From Xanthomonas chitinilytica (GTDB taxonomy: Bacteria > Pseudomonadota > Gammaproteobacteria > Xanthomonadales > Xanthomonadaceae), in NCBI RefSeq assembly GCF_026107455.2, contig NZ_JAPCHY010000020.1, forward strand, positions 1-43,983: a stretch of 43,983 nt of DNA, given 5' to 3'. A program made the translations under genes and the position numbers. Below the pieces are notes generated by a model that was given only the letters and a program-made list of their open reading frames with translations, was not told the DNA's origin and ran no database searches. Positions 26,488 through 34,405 of the stretch are shown here, in pieces. Each line of letters starts with the position of its first letter. Position 1 is the stretch's first letter.

Positions 26488-27402
26488 ATGAATCTTCTGC
26501 GCATCGCCACCCGCAAGAGCCCGCTCGCCCTGTGGCAGAGCGAACACGTCGCCGCGCGCCTGCGCCAGGCCCACCCGGGGCTGGAGGTGGCGCTGGTGCC
26601 GATGAGCACCCGCGGCGACGAGGTGCTGGACCGCTCGCTGGCGGCCATCGGCGGCAAGGGCCTGTTCCTGAAGGAACTGGAGCTGGCGATGCTGCGCGGC
26701 GAGGCCGACTGCGCGGTGCATTCGCTCAAGGACGTGCCGATGGAGCTGGACGAACCGTTCGCCTTGCCGGCGATCCTGGCGCGCGCCGATCCGGCCGACG
26801 CGCTGGTGTCCAACCTCTACGCCTCGCTCGATGCGCTGCCGCTCGGCGCGCGGGTGGGTACCTCGTCGCTGCGGCGCCAGGCGCAGTTGCGCGCGCGCCG
26901 TCCCGACCTGGAGCTGCTGGATCTGCGCGGCAACGTCAACACGCGCCTGGCCAAGCTCGACAACGGCGGCTACGACGCCATCGTGCTGGCCTGCGCCGGC
27001 CTGCAGCGATTGCAGCTGGATGCCCGCATCAGCGCCCGGCTGACGCCGCCGGAGTGGTTGCCGGCGCCGGCGCAGGCGGCGGTGGCGGTGGAATGCCGCG
27101 GCGACGACGGCCGCACGATGGCGCTGTTCGCGGCGCTGGACGACGCGCCCACGCGCGGCTGCGTCGAGGCCGAGCGGGCGATGAACCGCGCCCTGCACGG
27201 CAGCTGCCACGTGCCGGTGGCCGGCTTCGCGCAGTGGCAGGGCCGGGAGCTGTGGTTGCAGGGGCTGGTGGGCGGCGTGGCCGATGGCCGGCTGGTACGG
27301 GCCGAAGCGCGCGGGCCGGGCGCCGATCCGGAAGCGCTGGGGCGGCAGGTGGCCGCGCGGCTGCTGGAAGCCGGCGCCGGCGAGCTGCTGGCGCAGGCAT
27401 GA
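26488..27402 (+). CDS. hemC: Porphobilinogen deaminase (hydroxymethylbilane synthase)
   Basis: A 304-residue enzyme that joins four porphobilinogens into hydroxymethylbilane in tetrapyrrole synthesis. Visible family motifs are [11 protein letters not shown] at the start, [19 protein letters not shown] with the catalytic aspartate region, [21 protein letters not shown], and the dipyrromethane-cofactor cysteine in [10 protein letters not shown] (about residue 240). Length and architecture are normal. The position directly after the algR-like gene is conserved with Pseudomonas. hemD does not follow; a convergent DUF481 gene does. Confidence 0.96.
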   Translation: MNLLRIATRKSPLALWQSEHVAARLRQAHPGLEVALVPMSTRGDEVLDRSLAAIGGKGLFLKELELAMLRGEADCAVHSLKDVPMELDEPFALPAILARADPADALVSNLYASLDALPLGARVGTSSLRRQAQLRARRPDLELLDLRGNVNTRLAKLDNGGYDAIVLACAGLQRLQLDARISARLTPPEWLPAPAQAAVAVECRGDDGRTMALFAALDDAPTRGCVEAERAMNRALHGSCHVPVAGFAQWQGRELWLQGLVGGVADGRLVRAEARGPGADPEALGRQVAARLLEAGAGELLAQA

Positions 27403-27410
27403 CCGGGAAG

Positions 27411-27428
27411 CGGCCGCGACGGCGGCCG
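27411..27428. terminator. Hairpin between convergent hemC and the DUF481 gene
   Basis: A 7-bp GC stem (cggccgc / gcggccg) with a 4-nt loop in the 42 bp between the two stop codons. The following tt is short, so it may act weakly in both directions. Confidence 0.4.
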
Positions 27429-27444
27429 TTCCGGCGAGCGGCGA

Positions 27445-28221
27445 TTACTTGAAGGTGTAGACCACGTTCATCGTGGTCAGGGTATCGGTCCTGCGCTTTT
27501 CTTCGGCCACGTCGCTGTTGTAGCGGGCCTGCCAGCCGGCCTTCAGCGCGAAGTGCGCGTTCATGTTCACCGCCACGCCGAAATCGTTCTGCGCGAAGGT
27601 GTTGTAGGAGCCGGATTCGACCAGCAGCGTGTTGACCAGCTCGGTGTTGTCGGTCATGCCGAACTTGAGGTCGAACAGGCCGCGGCCGATCAGGCCGGTG
27701 CGGGTCTCGTCGGTGACCGAGTCGTGGGTGCGGCGGACACCGGGGCCGAGCTGCGCATCGAGGTGCAGCCGTTCGCTGTCGATCAGCCGGGTGCCGTAAC
27801 CCAGACCGAAGCTGGACTGGCGGTCGTAGGTGGCGAAATCGTCGCTTTCGTGGCGCACCGTGGCGGTCAGCTGCCGGTATTCGCCCAGCTGCAGCGCGCT
27901 GCCGGCGCTGGCGGTATAGCGGTTGGCGGTGGTCTGGCGCCGGCGGCTGCTGCTGCCGTCGTCCTGGGTCTGGGTGTATTCGGCGCTGGAGCGCAGGCCG
28001 AACAGGTCCATGCTGTGGATCCAGTCGTCGTCGCTGTAGCGCAGCTTGAGCCGGCCGTTGAAGCTTTCGGTGTTGCTGTTGCCGTGGGCCGAGGCGAAAC
28101 CGAGTTCGCCACCGCTGCCGCTCCAGGGCGAGGACATCGCCGCCGGGTCGGACGCATCGTCGGCCCAGGCCATCGGGGCACACAGCAGCAGCGGCAGGAA
28201 CAATGAAACACGCAGGGACAT
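27445..28221 (-). CDS. DUF481 (YdiY-like) outer-membrane beta-barrel protein
   Basis: A 258-residue exported protein. The signal peptide (MSLRVSLFLPLLLCAPMAWA) is followed by GGELGFASAHGNSNTESFNGRLKL, the DUF481 opening, then by alternating hydrophobic/polar strands, and it ends in VVYTFK, an outer-membrane-protein-like aromatic C terminus. The ATG is supported by a GGAGG ribosome site. The open frame extends far upstream, but only as GC-rich noise. Homologues are annotated as salt-induced outer-membrane proteins; the molecular role is unknown. Confidence 0.87.
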   Translation of the reverse strand: MSLRVSLFLPLLLCAPMAWADDASDPAAMSSPWSGSGGELGFASAHGNSNTESFNGRLKLRYSDDDWIHSMDLFGLRSSAEYTQTQDDGSSSRRRQTTANRYTASAGSALQLGEYRQLTATVRHESDDFATYDRQSSFGLGYGTRLIDSERLHLDAQLGPGVRRTHDSVTDETRTGLIGRGLFDLKFGMTDNTELVNTLLVESGSYNTFAQNDFGVAVNMNAHFALKAGWQARYNSDVAEEKRRTDTLTTMNVVYTFK

Positions 28222-28697
28222 CGACAGGCCTCCATGGGCGACGCAGGGGGATGGGAGCGCGGCCGATGATACCGGAAGCCATCGGCCGGCCCGGCCCGGC
28301 GGCGGCCCCGGCTTCATTTGCGGTTCGGACGCCGAAGGCGGTGGTGGCGCGGGTTTTTTCCCTGTCGGTGCGGGTGCCTGGAGGCGTGGGGCACGTCGAT
28401 CCGGCCGTCGCCGGTGCCGGATCCTGAACGGGCGGGCGTCGCCATGGCGGGACGGTGTGGGCCCGATACCTGGGCGTGCTCCGCCCACCGGTGCGTGTCG
28501 CCTGGGCCTTCGCTCCGCGCCGCCGCTGGATCGCGGAACGGCCGGGCCGCCGGTGGCGTCCGCCCGGCCCGGCCTGCCGGCAACGCGGCCGAAGGAGACC
28601 CCGGGCAGGATGCCGGGCGGAGGCGGAACGCCGCCGGGGCTGGTCCAGGCGCTGGCCGGGACAGCCATTGCGGCCGCGACTCGGACATAATCGGGCA
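28222..28697. other. Divergent intergenic region, no gene recognised
   Basis: About 475 bp between the divergent DUF481 and WYL genes, very GC-rich with local palindromes (for example ccggcccggcccggcggcgg). The frames through it are shadows. It should contain both promoters. Confidence 0.4.
28686..28691 (+). promoter_or_regulatory. -10-like hexamer 6 nt before the WYL regulator
   Basis: cataat, then 6 nt, then ATG, with no ribosome site. The geometry is the same as at hemC, which suggests a leaderless transcript. Confidence 0.45.
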
Positions 28698-29663
28698 ATG
28701 GACCGCTACGAACGCATCAATGCCTTGCACCGCCTTCTCAAGTCCGCGCGCTACCCGGTCACGGTGGCGCGGTTGCAGGACGAGCTGGGCTGTTCCCGCG
28801 CCACCGTCTACCGCGACCTGGCGTTCCTGCGCGATGCGCTGATGGCGCCGGTGGAGGGCGACGGCGAAGCCGGCTTCCGCTACCAGACCGGCGAGAGCGA
28901 GCGCTTCGAACTGCCTGGGTTGTGGCTCAGTTCCGAGGAACTGCACGCGCTGCTGGCCTCCCAGCACCTGCTCTCGCGCACCGGCGGCGGGGTGCTGTCC
29001 TCGGTGCTGGCGCCGCTGCAGCAGCGCATCGAGGGGCTGCTCGCCGCGCAGGCCGGGGTGTCGTCGTGGCCGGTGGAACGGGTACGGGTCATCCCGCACC
29101 GCGGCCGCAAGCTGGACGAGGCCAGTTTCCGCGCGGTGGCCTCGGCGGTGCTGGAGCGCAAGCAGCTCTCGTTCGAATACCGTGCCCGCTCCACCGACGA
29201 GCCGACCCGGCGCACGGTGTCGCCGCAGCGCATCACCCACTACCGCGACAACTGGTACCTGGACGCCTGGGACCATGGCCGCGAGGCGGTGCGCAGCTTC
29301 GCCGTGGACCGCATCAACCACGCGCGCCTGCTCGATGCGCCGGCGCGCGACGTGGCCGACGCCGAACTGGACGATCAGCTGGCCGCCAGCTACGGCATCT
29401 TCTCCGGCGCGCCCAAGGGCTGGGCGACCATCGTGTTCAGCGCCAAGGCCGCGCGCTGGGTGGCCGACGAGCACTGGCATTCCAAGCAGCAGGGGCGGTT
29501 CCTGGCCGACGGCCGCTACGAGCTGAAGGTGCCCTACAGCGTCTCGCGCGAGCTGCTGATGGACGTGCTGCACTACGGCTCGGACGCGGAGATCGTCGAG
29601 CCGCCGTCGCTGCGCGAGCAGGCCAAGTCGCTGCTGGCGCTGGCGCTGAGCAACTACGACTGA
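28698..29663 (+). CDS. HTH-WYL transcriptional regulator
   Basis: A 321-residue regulator with an N-terminal DeoR/HTH_11-type helix-turn-helix (about residues 1-60: ERINALHRLLKSARYPVTVARL, CSRATVYRDL). The central WYL domain (about 145-215) has the tryptophan-tyrosine-leucine signature in DNWYLDAWDH followed by RSFAVDRI. A C-terminal extension of the WCX type completes it. WYL domains bind nucleic-acid-like or nucleotide ligands and often control DNA-damage or phage-defence genes. No such genes are adjacent; the downstream neighbour is a convergent lipocalin beyond a REP element. Confidence 0.9.
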   Translation: MDRYERINALHRLLKSARYPVTVARLQDELGCSRATVYRDLAFLRDALMAPVEGDGEAGFRYQTGESERFELPGLWLSSEELHALLASQHLLSRTGGGVLSSVLAPLQQRIEGLLAAQAGVSSWPVERVRVIPHRGRKLDEASFRAVASAVLERKQLSFEYRARSTDEPTRRTVSPQRITHYRDNWYLDAWDHGREAVRSFAVDRINHARLLDAPARDVADAELDDQLAASYGIFSGAPKGWATIVFSAKAARWVADEHWHSKQQGRFLADGRYELKVPYSVSRELLMDVLHYGSDAEIVEPPSLREQAKSLLALALSNYD

Positions 29664-29684
29664 CGGCTACTGTTCCTGCTTTCT

Positions 29685-29754
29685 TGTAGGAGCGACGTCA
29701 GTCGCGACGAGGCTTTCCCGGGAAGGCCCGGTCGCGACTGACGTCGCTCCTACA
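29685..29754. repeat. REP element with perfect 24-bp inverted arms
   Basis: The left arm 29685-29708 (tgtaggagcgacgtcagtcg + cgac) is exactly complementary to the right arm 29731-29754, with a 22-nt GC-rich loop that contains its own small stem. It lies between two converging genes (WYL regulator and lipocalin). Related copies occur at 33038 and 42821 and, as one arm, at 20515. Confidence 0.9.
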
Positions 29755-29773
29755 GCGAGCCGAGGCTGGGGAA

Positions 29774-30355
29774 TCAGCGCTTGTTCGGGACCTCGAATCC
29801 CAGCCGGTTGACCTGCTCCGGGTGCTGCGGCACGCGCTTGAGCTTGTCGATGTTGACCCCGTACTCCTCGCGCAGGCGGGTGGCCAGCTGCCGGTACAGC
29901 ACCGCGTCCATGTCCGGCTCGCGCGCGAAGATCCAGGCCATCTCGCGGCCCGGATAGCCCACCAGCGCCCACGAATAATCCGGCGCCACTTCCAGGATCC
30001 GGGTACGGGTCGGCACGATCCGGTAGAACCAGGTGCGCCAGCGGCGGTTGCCGCTTTCCGCGTCGACCGTGGCACGGGCCTCGATCACCTCCCGCGGTTC
30101 GCCGAAGCCTTCCCGGTACAGGTAGCGGATGGCCACCTTGTCCTCGTCGCGCAGGGTGTACTCGTTGACGCTGGCCACGTGGCCGCGCTCGATGAAGTTG
30201 GGCACCCGGCCGATCACGTACCAGCGGCCCATGAAACGCTGCAGGTCCACCGGGGCGTCTTCGACGGGCGTCTGCGCACGGACCGGTGCCGGCGGCAGGG
30301 CGAGGCTCAGCATCAGGACGGCGGCAAGCGAAAGGATCAGGCGCATTACGGGCAT
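29774..30355 (-). CDS. Periplasmic bacterial lipocalin (Blc family)
   Basis: A 193-residue lipocalin. The signal peptide runs to about residue 28 (VRA-Q). The lipocalin motif 1 is FMGRWYVIGRVPNFIERG, and later strands include NRRWRTWFYRIVPT and YSWALVGYPGREMAWIFARE, which match the Blc group. No lipobox cysteine is present, so it should be soluble in the periplasm rather than anchored. Two in-frame ATGs (30355 and 30346) are possible and neither has a ribosome site; the difference is three residues. Blc proteins bind lysophospholipids or fatty acids. Confidence 0.9.
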   Translation of the reverse strand: MPVMRLILSLAAVLMLSLALPPAPVRAQTPVEDAPVDLQRFMGRWYVIGRVPNFIERGHVASVNEYTLRDEDKVAIRYLYREGFGEPREVIEARATVDAESGNRRWRTWFYRIVPTRTRILEVAPDYSWALVGYPGREMAWIFAREPDMDAVLYRQLATRLREEYGVNIDKLKRVPQHPEQVNRLGFEVPNKR

Positions 30356-30477
30356 CGGTTGGGATGGAGTGTCCGCAGCATGGCGCGGTGCCGGCGACGG
30401 AGACGTCAATGGTAGGTCGCAGCCGGTGAGATGGCGACTGTCGATCATCGCCGCCACACCCACCTGCCGGAGATGTC

Positions 30478-30798
30478 ATGAAGACCCCGTACGCTTCCGC
30501 TCGTCGTCCCCTGGAAACCGCGTCGCCGGACCCGCGCGTGCTGCGTTGCGTCAGGCAGGTGGCGCTGGCCGGCCTGGCGCTGGTGCTGGTATGGCCGGCC
30601 GCGCGCGGCCACAGCGCGTGGCTGGGCTGGTTGCCGCTGTGGCTGCTGGGCATGCCGATGGTGGCGTGGTGGAGCCTGTACCGGTTCCGCCTGCCGCGGG
30701 CGTTGCTGGCGGTCCGCCGCGGCCGCAAGCGCCGGCAGGGACCGCAGGCGCGCCGGCGCCGGCTTTCCCCGCGCCGCCGGCTGCCGTCGGCGGCCTGA
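30478..30798 (+). CDS. Small membrane protein of unknown function
   Basis: A 106-residue protein with two hydrophobic segments (about residues 27-43 and 48-64) and a very basic C-terminal tail rich in Arg (RRGRKRRQGPQARRRRLSPR). GGAG lies 7 nt before the ATG. By the positive-inside rule the tail should be cytoplasmic. I recognise no domain. It lies just before the S9 peptidase gene (68 bp) in the same direction. Confidence 0.65.
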   Translation: MKTPYASARRPLETASPDPRVLRCVRQVALAGLALVLVWPAARGHSAWLGWLPLWLLGMPMVAWWSLYRFRLPRALLAVRRGRKRRQGPQARRRRLSPRRRLPSAA

Positions 30799-30866
30799 CC
30801 TTCGACAGGGGAGGCGACGCCGGGGCGTGTGCTAGCGTTCGCGGTCTATGACTGCCTGGAGCTGCC

Positions 30867-32969
30867 ATGTCACGACTCGCATCCGCCTGCCTGATCGCAG
30901 GCCTGATTTCCACCGGCGCCCTGGCCGGAACCGCCATGGCGGCTGAAACCGGCAACGACGCCTACGCCTGGCTGGAGGACGTCGGCGGCGACAAGCCGCT
31001 GGAGTGGGTCAAGGCCCAGAACGCCAAGTCCGATGCGCGGCTGGCGCAGACCCCGGCGTTCAAGCAGCTGGAAACCAGCATCCGCGAGGTGCTGGACTCG
31101 GACGCCAAGATCCCGGGCGTGCAGAAGATCGGCGACTACTACTACAACTTCTGGAAGGACAAGCAGCACGAGCGCGGCCTGTGGCGTCGCACCACGCTGG
31201 ACGAGTACCGCAAGGCCGAGCCGAAGTGGGAAACCGTGCTCGACCTGGATGCGCTGAACGAGGCCGAGGGCGAGAACTGGGTGTGGCACGGCGCCGACTG
31301 CCTGCGCCCGGACTACGTGCGCTGCCTGATCGCGCTGTCGCGCGGCGGCGCCGACGCCGACGTCACCCGCGAGTTCGACCTGGCCAACAAGACCTGGATC
31401 GAGGACGGCTTCTTCCGCCCCGAGTCCAAGGGCGGGCTGAACTGGATCGACCAGGACCACGTCTTCGTCTACACCGATTTCGGCGACGGCTCGATGACCA
31501 CCTCCGGCTATCCGCGCATCGCCAAGCTGTGGAAGCGCGGCACGCCGATGGAAAGCGCCACGCTGGTCTACGAAGGCCAGCCGGAGGACATGTACATCGC
31601 CGCCTTCCACGACGACACCCCGGGCTACGAGCGCAACCTGGTCAGCCGCACGCTGGCCTTCTACAACAACGAGCTGTACCTGCGCGGCGACGACGGCCAG
31701 CTGACCCGGATCGATGCGCCGAACTCGGCCGAGAAGGGCCTGCACAAGCAGTGGCTGAGCCTGGAACTGCGCGAGCCGTGGACGGTGGGCGGCAGGACCT
31801 ACGCCGCCGGTTCGCTGCTGGCGACGAAGCTGGACGACTTCATGACCGGCAAGCGCGAGTTCGAGGTGCTGTTCGCGCCGACCGAGACCACCTCGCTGGC
31901 CGGCGCGGTATGGACCAAGTCGCACGTGGTGCTGAACGTGCTCGACGACGTCAAGAACCGCCTGTCGGTGCTGACCCCGGGCGCCAACGGCTGGTGGAAG
32001 AGCGAGTTCGTCGGCGCGCCGGCGTTCGGCACCCTCGGCGTCGGCGCGGTCGATGCCGACGACAGCGACGCGGTGTGGCTGACCACCACCGACTACCTGA
32101 CCCCGACCACGCTGGCCCTGGCGCAGATCGGCCAGCCGCCGGAGACGCTCAAGACCATGCCGGCGTTCTTCGACGCCGAGGGCAAGGTGATCGAGCAGCA
32201 CTTCGCCACCAGCAAGGACGGTACCCGCGTGCCGTACTTCGTGGTGCACGGCAAGGACATGAAGCTGGACGGCAGCAACCCGACCCTGCTGTACGGCTAT
32301 GGCGGCTTCGAGATCTCGCTGACCCCGGGCTATTCCGGCGGCATGGGCCGCGCCTGGCTGGAGAAGGGCGGCGTGTACGTGGTCGCCAACATCCGCGGCG
32401 GCGGCGAGTACGGCCCGCGCTGGCACCAGGCGGCGCTGAAGCAGAACCGCCACAAGGCCTACGAGGACTTCGCCGCCGTGGCGCAGGACCTGGTCGAGCG
32501 CAAGATCACCTCGCCCCGGCACCTGGGCGTGCAGGGCGGCAGCAACGGCGGCCTGTTGACCGGCAACATGCTGACCCAGTACCCGGAACTGTTCGGCGCG
32601 GTGGTCGTGCAGGTGCCGCTGCTGGACATGAAGCGCTACAGCCACCTGCTGGCCGGCGCCTCGTGGATGGCCGAATACGGCAACCCGGACACGGCCGACT
32701 GGGAGTTCATCCGGACCTTCTCGCCGTACCATCTGTTCGATGCGGACAAGAACTACCCGCCGGTGCTGTTCACCACCTCTACCCGCGACGATCGCGTGCA
32801 TCCGGGCCATGCCCGCAAGATGGCGGCGAAGATGATCGACGCCGGCAAGGACGTGACCTACTACGAGAACATCGAGGGCGGCCACGGCGGCGCGGCCAAC
32901 AACGCGCAGGCCGCGCACATGTCGGCACTGGCCTACAGCTTCCTGTGGGAGCAACTGGGCGGGAAGTGA
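30867..32969 (+). CDS. Exported prolyl oligopeptidase (S9A)
   Basis: A 700-residue serine peptidase with a signal peptide (cleavage after TAMA, about residue 26). The seven-bladed propeller follows (about 100-420), then the catalytic alpha/beta-hydrolase domain. The triad is visible: Ser in GGSNGGLLTG (about residue 560), Asp in TSTRDDRVHPGHARK (about 640) and His in EGGHGG (about 675). RGGGEYGPRWHQAALK is the typical S9A segment before the serine. It would cleave proline-containing peptides in the periplasm. A GGAG ribosome site is present, and a strong terminator follows the stop. Confidence 0.93.
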   Translation: MSRLASACLIAGLISTGALAGTAMAAETGNDAYAWLEDVGGDKPLEWVKAQNAKSDARLAQTPAFKQLETSIREVLDSDAKIPGVQKIGDYYYNFWKDKQHERGLWRRTTLDEYRKAEPKWETVLDLDALNEAEGENWVWHGADCLRPDYVRCLIALSRGGADADVTREFDLANKTWIEDGFFRPESKGGLNWIDQDHVFVYTDFGDGSMTTSGYPRIAKLWKRGTPMESATLVYEGQPEDMYIAAFHDDTPGYERNLVSRTLAFYNNELYLRGDDGQLTRIDAPNSAEKGLHKQWLSLELREPWTVGGRTYAAGSLLATKLDDFMTGKREFEVLFAPTETTSLAGAVWTKSHVVLNVLDDVKNRLSVLTPGANGWWKSEFVGAPAFGTLGVGAVDADDSDAVWLTTTDYLTPTTLALAQIGQPPETLKTMPAFFDAEGKVIEQHFATSKDGTRVPYFVVHGKDMKLDGSNPTLLYGYGGFEISLTPGYSGGMGRAWLEKGGVYVVANIRGGGEYGPRWHQAALKQNRHKAYEDFAAVAQDLVERKITSPRHLGVQGGSNGGLLTGNMLTQYPELFGAVVVQVPLLDMKRYSHLLAGASWMAEYGNPDTADWEFIRTFSPYHLFDADKNYPPVLFTTSTRDDRVHPGHARKMAAKMIDAGKDVTYYENIEGGHGGAANNAQAAHMSALAYSFLWEQLGGK

Positions 32970-32993
32970 CGATCGTGCCGTTCCGGTGCAGTG

Positions 32994-33021
32994 AAAACGC
33001 CACCTCCGGGTGGCGTTTTTT
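32994..33021 (+). terminator. Rho-independent terminator after the prolyl oligopeptidase
   Basis: The stem acgccacc / ggtggcgt has a tccg loop and is followed by six T. It is a textbook intrinsic terminator 25 bp after the stop codon. Confidence 0.9.
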
Positions 33022-33037
33022 CTTCTTCATGTGCACG

Positions 33038-33110
33038 TGTAGGAGCGACGTAAGTCGCGACCGGGGCTTTACCGGGGCAGGCCCCGATCGCGACTCACGT
33101 CGCTCCTGCA
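33038..33110. repeat. REP element
   Basis: The left arm 33038-33061 and right arm 33087-33110 are near-complementary versions of the arm at 29685, with an inner ggggc...gcccc stem. It lies between the converging S9 peptidase and aminotransferase genes. Confidence 0.85.
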
Positions 33111-33113
33111 GGG

Positions 33114-34313
33114 CTATTCCCGCAGGCTTTGCCAGCGCTCCAGCCCGCGCCCGATCCGCGCCACCGCCTCCTGCAGCCTTGCCACGTCCTGCGTATACGC
33201 GATGCGCACATGCTGGCCGGCGCGATGGTGGCCGAAGTCCAGCCCCGGGGTGAACGCCACGTGCTCGGTCTCCAGGAAGTACGCGCAGAAGGCCTGCGCA
33301 TCGTCGGTGAAATCGCTCACGTCGCAGTACAGGTAGAACGCGCCCTGCGGTTCCACCTCGATGCGCAGGCCCAGCTCGCGCAGGGCCGGCAGCAGGTAGT
33401 CGCGGCGCCGGTGGAACTGCTCGCGGCGCGCCTCCAGGATCGCCAGCGTTTCCGGCGCGAAGCAGGCCAGCGCGGCGTGCTGGGCGATGCTCGAAGCGCT
33501 GATATACAGGTTCTGCGCCAGCTTCTCCAGTTCCGGCACCGCCTGCGGCGGCGCCACCAGCCAGCCCAGGCGCCAGCCGGTCATGCCGAAGTACTTGGAG
33601 AAGCTGTTGAGCACGAAGGCGTCGTCGTCCACTTCCAGCACGCTCGGCGCGTCGAAGCCGTAGGTGAGGCCGTGGTAGATCTCGTCCACCACCAGGTGGC
33701 CGCCGCGCGTCTTAAGCGCGGCCGACAAGGCCGCCAGCGCGTCGGCCGCCAGCGTGGTGCCGGTGGGGTTGGCCGGCGAGGCCACCAGCGCGCCGACGCT
33801 GTCCGCGTTCCAGTGCGCCGCCACCGTGTCCGGGGTGAGCTGGTAGCCGCTGTCGGGGCCGACCGGCACCAGCTGCGCGGCGCCTTCCACCAACCGCAGG
33901 AAATGGCGGTTGCACGGATAGCCGGGATCGGCCAGCAACCAGTGCCGGCCCGGGTCCACCAGCAGGCTGCTGGCCAGCAGCAACGCGCCGGAGCCGCCGG
34001 GGGTGACCAGGATGCGCTCGGGGTCGATGTCCAGCCGGTAGCGGTCGCGATAGAAGCCGGCGATGGCCTCGCGCAGCGCGGGCAGGCCGCGCGCGGCGGT
34101 GTAGCGGGTATGGCCGGCGGCCAGCGCCGCCTGTCCGGCACGGACGATGGGCGCGGCGGTGGTGAAGTCGGGCTCGCCGATCTCCAGGTGGATCACGTCG
34201 TGGCCAGCCTGCTCCAGCGCGTTGGCGCGCGCCAGCAGCGACATGACGTGGAACGGGGCGATCTCGCGGCTGCGCCGGCTGTAGCCGGTCGGGATGTCGT
34301 GCGGAATGCTCAT
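33114..34313 (-). CDS. PLP-dependent class I/II aminotransferase
   Basis: A 399-residue fold-type I aminotransferase. The motifs are EIGEPDF (N-terminal substrate loop), TPGGSGALL (cofactor phosphate), SPANPTGT (conserved Asn), VDEIYHGL (Asp and Tyr), and NSFSKYFGMTGWRLGW with the PLP-binding lysine near residue 235. Arg of HVRIAY near the C terminus would bind the substrate carboxylate. The family includes aspartate, alanine and aromatic aminotransferases; the amino acid cannot be decided. The start MSIPHD is chosen because tatcat, a -10-like hexamer, lies 7 nt upstream and would include the earlier ATG. Confidence 0.92.
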   Translation of the reverse strand: MSIPHDIPTGYSRRSREIAPFHVMSLLARANALEQAGHDVIHLEIGEPDFTTAAPIVRAGQAALAAGHTRYTAARGLPALREAIAGFYRDRYRLDIDPERILVTPGGSGALLLASSLLVDPGRHWLLADPGYPCNRHFLRLVEGAAQLVPVGPDSGYQLTPDTVAAHWNADSVGALVASPANPTGTTLAADALAALSAALKTRGGHLVVDEIYHGLTYGFDAPSVLEVDDDAFVLNSFSKYFGMTGWRLGWLVAPPQAVPELEKLAQNLYISASSIAQHAALACFAPETLAILEARREQFHRRRDYLLPALRELGLRIEVEPQGAFYLYCDVSDFTDDAQAFCAYFLETEHVAFTPGLDFGHHRAGQHVRIAYTQDVARLQEAVARIGRGLERWQSLRE

Positions 34314-34320
34314 CGTTGCC

Positions 34321-34326
34321 ATGATA
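34321..34326 (-). promoter_or_regulatory. -10-like hexamer 7 nt before the aminotransferase
   Basis: On the minus strand TATCAT is followed by GGCAACG and the ATG. No ribosome site is present, so a leaderless transcript is likely. Confidence 0.45.
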
Positions 34327-34405
34327 GGCCGGCGCCGCGGCAGGGTGGGCCATGGCAAACTGGCGCATGCAGGACGCCATTGCATTCACCGCCAGGAGCC
34401 CGCTC

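Noticed and set aside
28222..28698. N-terminal extension of the DUF481 frame
   Set aside because: Residues before MSLRVSLF are proline/arginine noise, and the signal peptide plus GGAGG site fix the start at 28221.
29685..29754. CRISPR or attachment site
   Set aside because: There is only one inverted pair, no spaced direct repeats, and the same element recurs between unrelated genes, as expected for REP.
30870..32954. 694-codon minus-strand frame opposite the prolyl oligopeptidase
   Set aside because: Low-complexity, motif-free shadow of a gene with a complete catalytic triad.
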